A stretch of DNA of 64,000 bases from Streptomyces roseicoloratus (GCF_004117935.1 NZ_SDOY01000062.1:39961-103960); one strand, 5' to 3'. Counted from the stretch's first letter, positions 17,761-26,468 are shown. Program-made: numbers and translations. The notes: generated from the letters alone by a model not told the origin.

Positions 17761-18672
17761 ATGACCGCTGACTCCTCACTCGACCGGCGCTTCACCCGCG
17801 CCCTGGCCAGCCTGCGCGGGCTGTCCGTGGGAGACGCCCTGGGCTCCCAGTACTTCGTTCCCGCCAACTATCCCCTGCTCAAGCGGCACGAGCCGCCTGC
17901 CGGTCCCTGGCAGTGGACCGACGACACGGAGATGGCCTGCTCGGTCCTCGCCGTGCTCGCCCGCCACGCGCGGATCGACCAGGACGAGCTGGCGCAGTCC
18001 TTCGCCCGGCACCACGACTTCGACCGCGGCTACGGTCCCGCCGTCAACCGGATGCTCCGGCTCATCCGCGAGGGAGGGGACTGGCGGCAGCTCGCGGCAG
18101 GCCTCTTCAACGGGCAGGGCTCATGGGGCAACGGCGCCGCCATGCGGATCGCGCCGCTCGGCGCCTGGTACGCCGACGACCCGGAACAGGCCACCCACCA
18201 GGCGGAGATCTCCGCGTACACCACCCATCAGCACCGCGAGGCGGTCGTCGGGACGATGGCCGTCGCCGCCGCGGCCGCGCTCGTCGCCGACCCGGCCGGC
18301 CCGCCCACGCCCGAGGCGCTGCTGGACGGCGTCATCGCACTCGTGCCGCGCAGTGCGGTCGGGGCCGGTCTCCGCAGGGCCCGCGACATGCTCGACTACG
18401 GCGACGCCGCGACCGTCGCGGCGGTCCTCGGCAGCGGCCGGCGCACCAGCGCACACGACACCGTGCCGTTCGCGCTGTGGTCCGCGGCCCGGGCGCTCGG
18501 CGACTTCGAGCGGGTCTTCTGGACGACCGCGGGGGTGGGCGGCGACGTCGACACCACGTGCGCCATCGCCTGCGGAGTCGTCGCGGCCGGACCGGGCGGC
18601 GCACCCCCCGCCGCCTGGCGGGAACAGACCGAGGAGCTCCCCGACTGGGTACCCACGACGGCCCACCCCTAG
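17761..18672 (+). CDS. ADP-ribosylglycohydrolase (DraG/ARH family)
   Basis: 303-aa enzyme predicted to remove ADP-ribose from proteins, nucleic acids or small molecules. Metal-site motifs are intact: GLSVGDALGSQYF (21-32), WTDDTEMACSV (T53-D54-D55), a central NGAAMRIAPLGAWY (about 122) and GVGGDVDTTCAIACGVVAA near 258-276. The ATG follows TAGAGT (17746-17751) by nine bases, giving a near-leaderless transcript, and comes 12 bases after the histidine phosphatase stop. No partner ADP-ribosyltransferase is in the window; substrate unknown. Confidence 0.85.
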   Translation: MTADSSLDRRFTRALASLRGLSVGDALGSQYFVPANYPLLKRHEPPAGPWQWTDDTEMACSVLAVLARHARIDQDELAQSFARHHDFDRGYGPAVNRMLRLIREGGDWRQLAAGLFNGQGSWGNGAAMRIAPLGAWYADDPEQATHQAEISAYTTHQHREAVVGTMAVAAAAALVADPAGPPTPEALLDGVIALVPRSAVGAGLRRARDMLDYGDAATVAAVLGSGRRTSAHDTVPFALWSAARALGDFERVFWTTAGVGGDVDTTCAIACGVVAAGPGGAPPAAWREQTEELPDWVPTTAHP

Positions 18673-18683
18673 CGGGCCCGCGA

Positions 18684-18720
18684 CCCGTCCCCCGGACCGG
18701 AGGCCCAGGTGGGGGACGGG
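18684..18720 (+). terminator. Hairpin after the ADP-ribosylglycohydrolase gene
   Basis: Perfect 10-bp stem CCCGTCCCCC (18684-18693) and GGGGGACGGG (18711-18720), 12 bases after the stop codon. Confidence 0.55.
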
Positions 18721-18947
18721 GCGGGGGCGGCCGGAGCGCGGGAGGGCGGTACCGGGGCGTTCCGGGCGTTCCCGGGGTGCGAGTGTCACGGTCCTGCCAC
18801 AGCCGGGGCCCGGATGGTTCGGCGGGGGGCCGTGCGGTTAGAGTCGGCCACTCGCAGCGTTGATCATGACAAAAACAGCGCGCCGATGAGCCACCGGAGC
18901 CGCCGATCAGCCGCAGGGCCGGCGGGACCGGGCCGGGAGGGGGTCCC

Positions 18948-21080
18948 GTGACCGACAATCCGTCCGCCGAGCCGCCCAAGGACAGCCCACCACCGGGCAG
19001 CCCGACACAGGGAACCCCCGCACGGGGGACCTCCACGCAGGGAAGCCCGACGCCGGGGACCCCCACGCAGGGAAGCCCGACGCCGGGCGGTCCGGCGGCG
19101 GGAAGCCCGGCACCGGGGAAGCCGACTCCCACGAGTCCGCAAGCCGCGAGCCCGGCTTCCGGGGGCGAGGTCACGGCTCCGGGCAGTCCCGGACAGGAGG
19201 CCCCTTCGGTCCCGCAGGGCGCTCCCGTGTCACAGGGCAGCCCCGCCCCACAGGGCGCGCCCGCGCCGACCGGCAGCCCCGTGCCCCAGAGCACCTCCGC
19301 GCCGACCGGCAGCCCCGTGCCCCAGGGCGCTCCCGCGGCGCGGAGCGGCCCCGCTCCGCACGGCGCTCCCGCCACCCCGCCGAGTCACGGCGTCGCTCCG
19401 ACCGGGCCACAGCCGGGCGGTGCCGGGGCCGCGCGTGCTTACGCCGCGGGGCCCGCGGGCGGTCAGCCGGCCGGGGTCGCGCCGCCGCCCGGGCCGTACC
19501 ACCCGGGGCCGTACGCGCCGTACCAGTCGTGGGCGCCGCCGCGGAAGCCGGCGCCCAGCAAGCTCAGGCCGCCGGTGCCGGAAGCGCCGACCTCTCCCAC
19601 GCTGTGGGCGGTCGTGGCCACCGCGCTCGTGGCCTCGCTGCTGCTCAGCGGCGGCGCGGGCGCGAACCTGCTGCTCGTGGCCGTGCCCGCGACCCTCGCC
19701 GGAGCCTTCGCCGCCCGCGCGGCGGGCCGCCGGCTGCGTCCCTGGACGCTGGTGTGGGCGATCGGGGGAGCCGCGCTGCTCGTCGTGCCCGTACTCAGCG
19801 ACGCGGGCTGGCCGACGTTCCTCGCGGTCGTCACCGCGCTGGGCCTCACCGGTTACGCGCTGCACGGCGGCAGCGGCTGGCCCAGCATGCTGTTCGGGCC
19901 GGTGGGACTCTTCGACTCCCTGGGTACGGGCATGGCATGGACCTGGCGAGGCATGCGCCGGCGTGCAAACGGCTCGCAGGGCCGCTGGGGACCGGTGGTG
20001 CGCACGGTGCTCATCGCCCTCGCCCTGCTGGTGGTCTTCGGCGGACTGTTCGCCGGGGCCGACGCGGCCTTCGCCGATCTGCTCGGTGCCCTCATACCCG
20101 ACATCTCGCTGGACCAGGCGCCCTGGCGGTTCCTGTGCTTCGTGCTCGGGCTGTTCGGTGCGATGGCCGTCGCGCGCACCGCCGCGGCGCCGCTGCGCTG
20201 GGACCGGATGAGCTTCAGCCCGGGCCGGGCCCGCGGCCGGTTCGAGTGGGCGCTGCCGCTCGTCGTCCTGAACCTGCTGTTCGCGGCGTTCAACGCCATC
20301 CAGCTCACCGTGCTCTTCGGCGGCTACGACAAGGTTCTCAGCGAGACCGGGCTGACGTACGCCGAATACGCCCGTCAGGGCTTCTGGCAGCTGCTCATGG
20401 CCACCCTCCTCACGCTCGTGGTGATCGGCCTGGCGCTGCGCTGGGCGCCTCGCGGCACCGCGGGCGACATCCGGCTCGTCCGGACCGTCCTCGGCACGCT
20501 GTGCGTCCTCACCCTGGTCGTGGTCGCCTCCGCCCTGCGCCGGATGGACCTCTACGTGGACGCGTACGGACTCACCCGGCTGCGCATCTCGGTGGCCACC
20601 ATGGAGATCTGGCTCGGCGTCGCGATCCTGCTGATCATGGCCTCCGGCATCTGGGGCGCCCGGCTGCTGCCCCGTGCCCTCGCGGCGAGCGCTGCCGGCT
20701 TCGTCCTCGTCTTCGGGCTGATCCAGCCGGACGCGGTCATCGCCCAGCAGAACGTCGACCGTTACGAGCGGCTCGGCAAGATCGACGTGCGCTATCTCTC
20801 CGGACTCTCGGCCGACGCCGTACCGGCCCTCGACCGCCTCCCCGGCGCCCTGCGCGACTGTGCCCTGCGGGACGTCGCCGAGCGGCTGGACGAGGAGGGC
20901 GACGAGAGCTGGTACGCCACCAGCCTCTCCGAGGCCGAGGCCCGCGACATCCTCGCCAAGCGGCCCGCGAGCGGCGCGGGCTCCTGCGGCAGGCCCACCC
21001 GGGACGAGGAGTACGACCCGGACGCCGATCCGTACGACACCTACGACCCGTACGACACCTACGACCCGTACGCGCCGTAG
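18948..21080 (+). CDS. DUF4173/DUF4153-like polytopic membrane protein
   Basis: 710 aa. Residues 1-215 are a Pro/Gly/Ser/Thr-rich cytoplasmic segment built from PTQGSPTPG-like repeats. From about 216 a block of at least ten hydrophobic helices follows (LWAVVATALVASLLLSGGAGA, LLVVFGGLFAGADAAF, LNLLFAAFNAIQLTVLFGG and others), with DUF4173 marks YDKVLSETGLTYAEYARQGFWQLL (about 465) and RLRISVATMEIWLG. A soluble C-terminal part (NVDRYERLGKIDVRYLSGL, near 608) contains two Cys and ends in DPYDTYDPYDTYDPYAP repeats. Function unknown. GTG start with GGGAGGGGG just upstream. No operon partner: own promoter and double hairpin after it. Confidence 0.8.
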   Translation: MTDNPSAEPPKDSPPPGSPTQGTPARGTSTQGSPTPGTPTQGSPTPGGPAAGSPAPGKPTPTSPQAASPASGGEVTAPGSPGQEAPSVPQGAPVSQGSPAPQGAPAPTGSPVPQSTSAPTGSPVPQGAPAARSGPAPHGAPATPPSHGVAPTGPQPGGAGAARAYAAGPAGGQPAGVAPPPGPYHPGPYAPYQSWAPPRKPAPSKLRPPVPEAPTSPTLWAVVATALVASLLLSGGAGANLLLVAVPATLAGAFAARAAGRRLRPWTLVWAIGGAALLVVPVLSDAGWPTFLAVVTALGLTGYALHGGSGWPSMLFGPVGLFDSLGTGMAWTWRGMRRRANGSQGRWGPVVRTVLIALALLVVFGGLFAGADAAFADLLGALIPDISLDQAPWRFLCFVLGLFGAMAVARTAAAPLRWDRMSFSPGRARGRFEWALPLVVLNLLFAAFNAIQLTVLFGGYDKVLSETGLTYAEYARQGFWQLLMATLLTLVVIGLALRWAPRGTAGDIRLVRTVLGTLCVLTLVVVASALRRMDLYVDAYGLTRLRISVATMEIWLGVAILLIMASGIWGARLLPRALAASAAGFVLVFGLIQPDAVIAQQNVDRYERLGKIDVRYLSGLSADAVPALDRLPGALRDCALRDVAERLDEEGDESWYATSLSEAEARDILAKRPASGAGSCGRPTRDEEYDPDADPYDTYDPYDTYDPYAP
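19000..19110 (+). repeat. Coding repeats in the DUF4173 N-terminus
   Basis: Repeated GGGAAGCCCGACGCCGGGG-like and CACGCAGGGAAGCCCG units encode PTQGSPTPG variants, with a total span of about 110 bp and further degenerate copies to about 19350. Confidence 0.6.
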
Positions 21081-21179
21081 GCCAGGAGGCCCGGCCGGGC
21101 GCCACGGGCCGCGGTGCTCCGCGCACCGGCGCGCCCCCCTCGGGCGGGAGGGCGCACGCCGTCGGCGTCTTCAGCGGCG

Positions 21180-21250
21180 ACCGGGCGTGCGCCGGGCGCG
21201 CACGCCCGGTCGCACGCGCAGGTGGGCGCGGGAAGTCCCGCGCCCACCTG
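21180..21250 (+). terminator. Two tandem perfect hairpins
   Basis: First: 13-bp stem ACCGGGCGTGCGC (21180-21192) paired with 21198-21210. Second: 14-bp stem CAGGTGGGCGCGGG (21219-21232) paired with 21237-21250, loop AAGT. They lie between the DUF4173 gene and rnhB in a 303-bp gap that otherwise holds only the rnhB promoter (TAGTCT, 21369-21374). Confidence 0.7.
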
Positions 21251-21383
21251 TGTTCCCTGCCGGTTTCCAGACGACTTCAGGACGACTTCCCGGTGTGTTC
21301 CGGACGTCTTCGGGGCAGCTGCGGACGGCAGAGGGGTATCCGGGTACCGGGCGACGCGGCCACCGGCGTAGTCTGACAACGCC

Positions 21384-22094
21384 ATGCCGTACGAACCACC
21401 CACCCACAGCGTCGAGCGATCGATCCGAGCCGTCACCGGCGCCAAGATCGTTGCGGGGATCGACGAGGTCGGACGAGGGGCGTGGGCCGGTCCCGTCACC
21501 GTGTGCGCCGCCGTCACCGGCCTGCGCCGCCCGCCCGCCGGGCTCACCGACTCCAAGCTGCTGACCCCCAAGCGCCGCACCGCACTCGCCGCCGAACTCG
21601 AGCAATGGGTCACGGCGTACGCGCTGGGCGACGCCTCGCCGACCGAGATCGACGAGCTGGGGATGACCGCCGCGCTCCGGCTGGCCGCGATCCGTGCGCT
21701 GGAGGGCCTGCCGGTGCGCCCCGACGCGGTGATCCTCGACGGCAAGCACGACTACCTCGGCAGCCCCTGGCAGGTCCGTACGGTGATCAAGGGCGACCAG
21801 TCCTGCGTCGCCGTGGCCGCCGCCTCCGTGATCGCCAAGGTCCGCCGGGACACGCTGATGGCCACGCTCGGGAGCGAGACGGAGGACTGCGCCGCGTACG
21901 CCTTCGGCGACAACGCGGGCTACCCTTCACCGGTCCACAAGGCGGCGCTGCACGAGCTGGGACCCACCTCGTACCACCGGCTCTCGTGGGCCTACCTCGA
22001 CGGAATGCCCCGTTGGCGGCACCTCAAGAAGGTGCGTCTCCCGGCCGAGGCCGCCGCACTCGAAAGCGGGGGTCAACTCGGCTTCGACTTCTGA
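21384..22094 (+). CDS. rnhB: Ribonuclease HII
   Basis: 236-aa endonuclease cutting RNA in RNA-DNA hybrids and single ribonucleotides in DNA. The acidic catalytic residues sit in [18 protein letters not shown] (about 24-40), where the GRG motif reads the ribonucleotide 2'-OH; further sites are [23 protein letters not shown] and [17 protein letters not shown] (about 140). The C-terminal [19 protein letters not shown] is typical. Start ATG 21384 follows TAGTCT by nine bases, so the leader should be very short. Transcribed with or just before the 207-aa gene at 22238. Confidence 0.95.
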   Translation: MPYEPPTHSVERSIRAVTGAKIVAGIDEVGRGAWAGPVTVCAAVTGLRRPPAGLTDSKLLTPKRRTALAAELEQWVTAYALGDASPTEIDELGMTAALRLAAIRALEGLPVRPDAVILDGKHDYLGSPWQVRTVIKGDQSCVAVAAASVIAKVRRDTLMATLGSETEDCAAYAFGDNAGYPSPVHKAALHELGPTSYHRLSWAYLDGMPRWRHLKKVRLPAEAAALESGGQLGFDF

Positions 22095-22237
22095 CTTCCG
22101 GCTTCTGGATCACGGTCCTGACACCCCGGCGCGGCCCTCTCGCGGACCGCTCCGGCAGAGCCGTTCCAGCAGTCGGGGCGCCCTTGTGCGCCCACCCGCC
22201 GGAGCCCCGTGCGACGGCGTTTGATAGACATCCACCC

Positions 22238-22861
22238 ATGCCTCTCCATCCCGAGGAGCCTCAGATTCACGAGAGCGCCCAGGGTCCCCGCGCGGCCGCA
22301 GACCGTCCCGTGCCGACCCCCCGACCCGTACCCGGCCCGCGTTCCGCGGCCTCCCCGCGCCCGGGCCGCCCCGTCCCCGGCCCGGCCAGGCCCGCACCGC
22401 CGGCGCCCCGCCCGTCCGCTGCCGGACCCGCGCCCGCGGCCCGTACGGAGAATCGTTCCGACCAGCGGACCGAACCGCAGCTCCAGCTGATTCCCGCGCC
22501 CGTCGACGGTGCCCTCGACGCGGCCGAGGAAGCGGTGGACCTGCTGCTCGAGTCCGGCCGCGCACCCGGTGACGTCCTCGTGCTCACCACCGGCGACCAG
22601 CACCCGTGGGCGGCGCACGAGCTGTCCTTCGGCGAGGACGCCTACTGGGCGCAGCAGGACGCCCGCGAGGACGTGTTCTTCGCGGACGCGGCCGCCGTCT
22701 CCCGGGCCGCCGCCCGGCCCGTGGTGGTCGTCGCCGTCAACGGCGGCACCGAAGAGGCCGTCGCGCGCCGACTGCCCGAGGCGATGCGGCGGGCGACCGC
22801 CCTGCTGATCGTCTGCGGCGACCCCGAACGGGTCAACTCCGCGCTCGGCGCCGGGGTCTGA
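22238..22861 (+). CDS. Uncharacterised protein, Pro-rich N-terminus plus alpha/beta domain
   Basis: 207 aa, not recognised with confidence. Residues 1-75 are Pro/Arg/Ala-rich and disordered. Residues 78-207 form a compact domain, QLQLIPAPVDGALDAAEEAVDLLLESGRAPGDVLVLTTGD, then RPVVVVAVNGGTEEAVARRLPEAMRRATALLIVCGDP, resembling the C-terminal 2A/2B helicase module of UvrD/NERD-type proteins (strand-turn VLVLTTG and LLIVCGDPE) without any Walker motif. It follows rnhB by 143 bases on the same strand, so a link with RNA-DNA hybrid processing is possible but speculative. Confidence 0.7.
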   Translation: MPLHPEEPQIHESAQGPRAAADRPVPTPRPVPGPRSAASPRPGRPVPGPARPAPPAPRPSAAGPAPAARTENRSDQRTEPQLQLIPAPVDGALDAAEEAVDLLLESGRAPGDVLVLTTGDQHPWAAHELSFGEDAYWAQQDAREDVFFADAAAVSRAAARPVVVVAVNGGTEEAVARRLPEAMRRATALLIVCGDPERVNSALGAGV

Positions 22862-22889
22862 TCCTCGGACGGCCGCCCGGACCCGGCGT

Positions 22890-22914
22890 CCCGGCCGCCT
22901 TCGCGGCGGCCGGG
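22890..22914. terminator. Hairpin between convergent genes
   Basis: Perfect 10-bp stem CCCGGCCGCC and complement with loop TTCGC, between the genes ending at 22861 (+) and 23011 (-). Confidence 0.65.
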
Positions 22915-22918
22915 CGGC

Positions 22919-22984
22919 GACGTACGGGTGACGTACGAGCGACGTACGGGTGACGTACGAGCGACGTACGTGTGACGTGCGGGG
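22919..22984. repeat. Six 11-bp phased repeats (GACGTACGNGT/C)
   Basis: Consecutive 11-mers GACGTACGGGT, GACGTACGAGC, GACGTACGGGT, GACGTACGAGC, GACGTACGTGT and GACGTGCGGGG. Each carries the palindromic core ACGTAC at one-helical-turn spacing. Located in the convergent gap just after the hairpin; no coding role. Confidence 0.8.
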
Positions 22985-23010
22985 AGCCGTCGGGACCGAG
23001 CGCCGTCCGT

Positions 23011-23637
23011 TCAGCGGGCGGCGGCCCGGCGGAGCGGCTCGGGAGCGCCGCTCGCGATCCGCGGGACCAGCCGGTCCGGCTCGGGGTCCTCGCCCAGCGG
23101 CGTGGGCCGCGAGTCCGAACTCGGCCTGCGGCCGCCCCGGCCCTCGCCCAGCACCTGCCAGCCCGCGCCGGTCAGAGTGATGTACGCACCGCAGCGCAGC
23201 CCGTGGAGCGTGCAGGCGTCCCGCAGGCCCCACATCCAGGCGCCGTCCTCCTCGGTCCACCGCTCGTCGCCGTCACGGCAGTAGAGCAGCACGGCCGTAC
23301 GCACCGGGGTCCGCCTGCGGAGGTCGTGCGGGATGACCCGGCGCAGGTGCGCGAGGAGCGCGTTGCGGAACTCCCAGCCGTCCGCGGGAGCGGGCCAGCG
23401 GGTGAAGGAGGCGCTGGCCGTGAGCCGTTCCTCGTGGTCGAGCACGGCGACGACGGCGGTCGACGGCGTGGGCCGGTGGCGTGAGTGCAGACCGCTGACG
23501 ACCTCGCGGGGATTGCGCAGCAACGGGATCCCGGCCGAGGTCCACTCGGCCGGTTCGAGCATCCGAGCGAGGCGGCTGGCCGACCCGGACGACGAGTTGA
23601 CCGGAGCGGTCGAGGGCGGAGCGAATCCGAGGGTCAC
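23011..23637 (-). CDS. Conserved actinobacterial hypothetical protein
   Basis: 208 aa; family not recognised. The fold looks alpha/beta: PSTAVVAVLDHEERLTASASFTRWP, an Arg-rich helix LLAHLRRVIPHDLRRRTPVRTAVLLYCRDGDERW, then MWGLRDACTLHGLRCGAYITLTGAGWQVLGEGRGGR with three Cys in the central region. The GTG start at 23637 has a good site GGGAGGATC directly upstream. The frame extends to 23769 but that part lacks conservation-like character. Divergent from recQ. No membrane segment or signal peptide. Confidence 0.7.
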   Translation of the reverse strand: MTLGFAPPSTAPVNSSSGSASRLARMLEPAEWTSAGIPLLRNPREVVSGLHSRHRPTPSTAVVAVLDHEERLTASASFTRWPAPADGWEFRNALLAHLRRVIPHDLRRRTPVRTAVLLYCRDGDERWTEEDGAWMWGLRDACTLHGLRCGAYITLTGAGWQVLGEGRGGRRPSSDSRPTPLGEDPEPDRLVPRIASGAPEPLRRAAAR

Positions 23638-23968
23638 GATCCTCCCTTCGGATACGCGCCCGCTCCGCGGGCAGGGTCGGATGAGGGCGCACCACGGCAC
23701 GGTGAACGGACCACGTCGGCCGTGCGGGGTGGACTTCCAATTGTTCCCTGGCCCGAGCACGGGCGGCAACGAGCAATTGGGGCTGCTGACCGGAATCCAC
23801 CGGTATGACTCTCATATCCCTGCCCAGTTACTTACTGTTCACGCGTTCGTCCGTGTACGGACAGGCAGCGCCGGCGTACGCCGGGTGGTGCGCGCCGTGT
23901 GCGCCGTTACGGGTGGTCACAGGGGGTGAGGTGGCCGACTGTCGGTGCCATCGGGTTGCATGGTGTGC
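23638..23968. other. 331-bp divergent promoter region before recQ
   Basis: Somewhat AT-richer than the coding sequence. Holds an inverted CCAATTG (23737-23743) and CAATTGG (23774-23780) pair 30 bases apart, possibly an operator. No recognised -35/-10, SOS box or small gene. Confidence 0.4.
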
Positions 23969-26155
23969 ATGGAGAACCTGGACCGCCTCGACCACCCGAA
24001 CGACCCGGATCTGCGAGCCGAGGCCGATGCCGTCCTCGCCGAGCTGGTCGGCGACCCGGGAGGCTCGGCGCGACTCCGGGAGGACCAGTGGCAGGCCGTC
24101 GCGGCGCTGGTGCGGGAGCGCCGACGGGCCCTCGTGGTGCAGCGCACCGGATGGGGCAAGTCCGCGGTCTACTTCGTCGCCACCGCGCTGCTGCGCCGCC
24201 GTGGCGCGGGCCCCACGGTCATCGTCTCGCCGCTTCTCGCCCTGATGCGCAATCAGGTCGAGGCGGCCGAGCGGGCGGGCATCAGGGCACGCACCATCAA
24301 CTCGGCCAATCCGGAGGAGTGGGACGCCATCCACGAGGAGGTCGAGCGCGGCGCCACCGACGTGCTCCTGGTCAGCCCCGAGCGGCTCAACTCCGTGGAC
24401 TTCCGCGAACAGTTGCTGCCCAAGCTGGCCGCCACCACCGGTCTGCTCGTCGTCGACGAGGCCCACTGCATCTCCGACTGGGGTCACGACTTCCGGCCCG
24501 ACTACCGCCGGTTGAGGGCGATGCTGGCCGACCTGGGGCCCGGAGTGCCGGTGCTCGCGACGACGGCGACCGCCAACGCGCGGGTCACCGCCGACGTGGC
24601 CGAACAGCTCGGCACCGGGGCAGGTGAGGCGCTCGTGCTGCGCGGCACCCTGGAGCGGGAGAGCCTGCGCCTCGGGGTGGTCCGGCTGCCGGACGCCGCG
24701 CACCGCCTCGCCTGGCTCGCCGAGCACCTCGACGAGCTGCCGGGCTCCGGGATCGTCTACACCCTGACGGTGGCGGCGGCCGAGGAGGCCACCGCCTACC
24801 TGCGGCAGCGCGGCTTCGCCGTGGCCTCCTACACCGGCCGCACGGAGAACGCGGACCGGGTGCAGGCCGAGGCCAACCTCCTGGCCAACCGGGTCAAGGC
24901 ACTGGTCGCGACCTCCGCCCTCGGCATGGGTTTCGACAAGCCGGACCTCGGCTTCGTGCTCCACCTCGGCTCGCCGTCCTCGCCGATCGCGTACTACCAG
25001 CAGGTCGGCCGCGCGGGTCGCGGCGTCGACCACGCCGACGTCCTGCTGCTGCCGGGCAAGGAGGACGAGGCCATCTGGCGCTACTTCGCCGACACCGCCT
25101 TCCCGCCCGAGGCGCAGGTCCGCCAGACCCTGACGGCGCTCGCCGAGGCGGGCAGGCCGCTGTCCGTGCCGGCCCTGGAGGCGGCCGTCGACCTGCGCCG
25201 CAGCAGGCTGGAGACGATGCTGAAGGTCCTGGACGTGGACGGCGCGGTGCAGCGCGTGAAGGGCGGCTGGATCTCGACCGGTGCCCCGTGGACGTACGAC
25301 GCCGAGCGCTACGCCTGGGTGGCCCGGCAGCGGGCCGCCGAGCAGCAGGCGATGCGCGACTACGTGGACACGGCCGGCTGCCGCATGGAGTTCCTGCGCC
25401 GGCAGCTGGACGACGAGGGCGCGGCGCCCTGCGGCCGCTGCGACAACTGCGCGGGTGCCTGGGCGGATTCCCATGTCTCCGCCGAGACCCTGACGGCGGC
25501 GGAGAAGGAACTGGACCGGCCCGGCGTGGAGATCGAGCCGCGCCGCATGTGGCCGACCGGGATGCCGGCCCTCGGCGTCGACCTCAAGGGGCGGATCCCG
25601 GCGGGCGAGCAGTGCGCGACCGGCCGCGCGCTGGGGCGGCTCTCCGACATCGGCTGGGGCAACCGGCTGCGGCCGCTGCTTGCCGAGCACGCGCCGGACG
25701 GTCCGGTGCCCGACGACGTGCTGCGGGCCGCGGTGGCGGTGCTCGCCGACTGGGCCCGGTCGCCGGGCGGCTGGGCGTCGGGCACGGCGGACGCCCAGGA
25801 CCGGCCGGTGGGCGTGGTCGCCCTGCCGTCGATGTCCCGGCCGCAGCTGGTGGGTTCGCTGGCGCAGGGCATCGCGACCGTCGGCCGCCTCCCGTTCCTG
25901 GGTGCGCTGACGTACACCACCGAGGACGGCGCCTACGCGGCACGCCGCAGCAACTCCGCCCAGCGGCTGCGGGCCCTCTCCGGGGCCCTCGCCGTCCCCG
26001 AGGAGCTGGCCGCCGCCCTGCGCGAGGCATCCGGTCCGGTGCTGCTGGTGGACGACCTGACCGACTCCGGCTGGACCCTCGCGGTCGCCGCCCGCCTCCT
26101 GCGCCGCGCGGGCAGCGGACCGGTCCTGCCGCTGGTCCTCGCGGCGGCGGGCTGA
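23969..26155 (+). CDS. recQ: RecQ-family helicase fused to a phosphoribosyltransferase-like domain
   Basis: 728 aa from ATG 23969 (an in-frame GTG at 23945 and ATG at 23960 are alternatives; none has a clear ribosome site). Helicase core: REDQWQAV, Walker A QRTGWGKSAVYF (about 59-70), DEAHCISDWGHDFRPDY (about 165), TATANARVTADV, and QVGRAGRGVDHADVLLLPG (motif VI, about 350). The RecQ zinc site is C-x16-C-x2-C-x2-C (CRMEFLRRQ to CGRCDNC, about 470-495). Instead of an HRDC domain, the last 150 residues carry GPVLLVDDLTDSGWTLAVAARLLRRAG, the PRPP-binding loop of type I phosphoribosyltransferases. 3'-5' helicase in recombination and repair; role of the extra domain unknown. Confidence 0.87.
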   Translation: MENLDRLDHPNDPDLRAEADAVLAELVGDPGGSARLREDQWQAVAALVRERRRALVVQRTGWGKSAVYFVATALLRRRGAGPTVIVSPLLALMRNQVEAAERAGIRARTINSANPEEWDAIHEEVERGATDVLLVSPERLNSVDFREQLLPKLAATTGLLVVDEAHCISDWGHDFRPDYRRLRAMLADLGPGVPVLATTATANARVTADVAEQLGTGAGEALVLRGTLERESLRLGVVRLPDAAHRLAWLAEHLDELPGSGIVYTLTVAAAEEATAYLRQRGFAVASYTGRTENADRVQAEANLLANRVKALVATSALGMGFDKPDLGFVLHLGSPSSPIAYYQQVGRAGRGVDHADVLLLPGKEDEAIWRYFADTAFPPEAQVRQTLTALAEAGRPLSVPALEAAVDLRRSRLETMLKVLDVDGAVQRVKGGWISTGAPWTYDAERYAWVARQRAAEQQAMRDYVDTAGCRMEFLRRQLDDEGAAPCGRCDNCAGAWADSHVSAETLTAAEKELDRPGVEIEPRRMWPTGMPALGVDLKGRIPAGEQCATGRALGRLSDIGWGNRLRPLLAEHAPDGPVPDDVLRAAVAVLADWARSPGGWASGTADAQDRPVGVVALPSMSRPQLVGSLAQGIATVGRLPFLGALTYTTEDGAYAARRSNSAQRLRALSGALAVPEELAAALREASGPVLLVDDLTDSGWTLAVAARLLRRAGSGPVLPLVLAAAG

Positions 26156-26468
26156 CGCGAGGGAAGCGGACGGGGCGCGTACGTGGGGGTGCTGAGAGTC
26201 CGGGGGGCTCCGGAAGTTTCGGGGACTCCGGGAACTTCGGGGCTACAGGGGCTTCGGTGCTTGGGGGCTACGGGGGCTACGGGGGCTTCGGCTGCTTCGG
26301 GGGCTCAGTGAACTCATTGAGCTCAGTGAACGCAGTGGGCAACATCGTCCGGCACAACGTGGTGGAGCACCAGACCTGTGGATAACTCGCACTTCCGGCA
26401 TGAACGCCTCAATCGGTAGTTATCCACAGGGGTTTCGCGATCGCGGCGATCGCGGGACCGTCGTGACC
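26156..26468 (+). other. Intergenic region before the DUF4192 gene
   Basis: 26205-26300 is a Gly/Leu-codon-like GGGGGCTACGGG and GGGGCTTCGG repeat run without an open frame of its own. It is followed by the inverted DnaA-box pair (26375-26430). No -10/-35 pair was found with confidence. Confidence 0.5.
26375..26430. promoter_or_regulatory. Inverted pair of perfect DnaA boxes
   Basis: CCTGTGGATAACT (26375-26387) and AGTTATCCACAGG (26418-26430) are perfect 13-bp inverted repeats with a 30-bp spacer. Each contains TTATCCACA, the strongest general DnaA box, in opposite orientation and 43 bp (about four turns) apart. Confidence 0.75.

Noticed and set aside
23945..23968. Longer recQ start at GTG 23945
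   Set aside because: No ribosome site at proper distance; the added residues PSGCMVC are unlike the family N-terminus. Not excluded.
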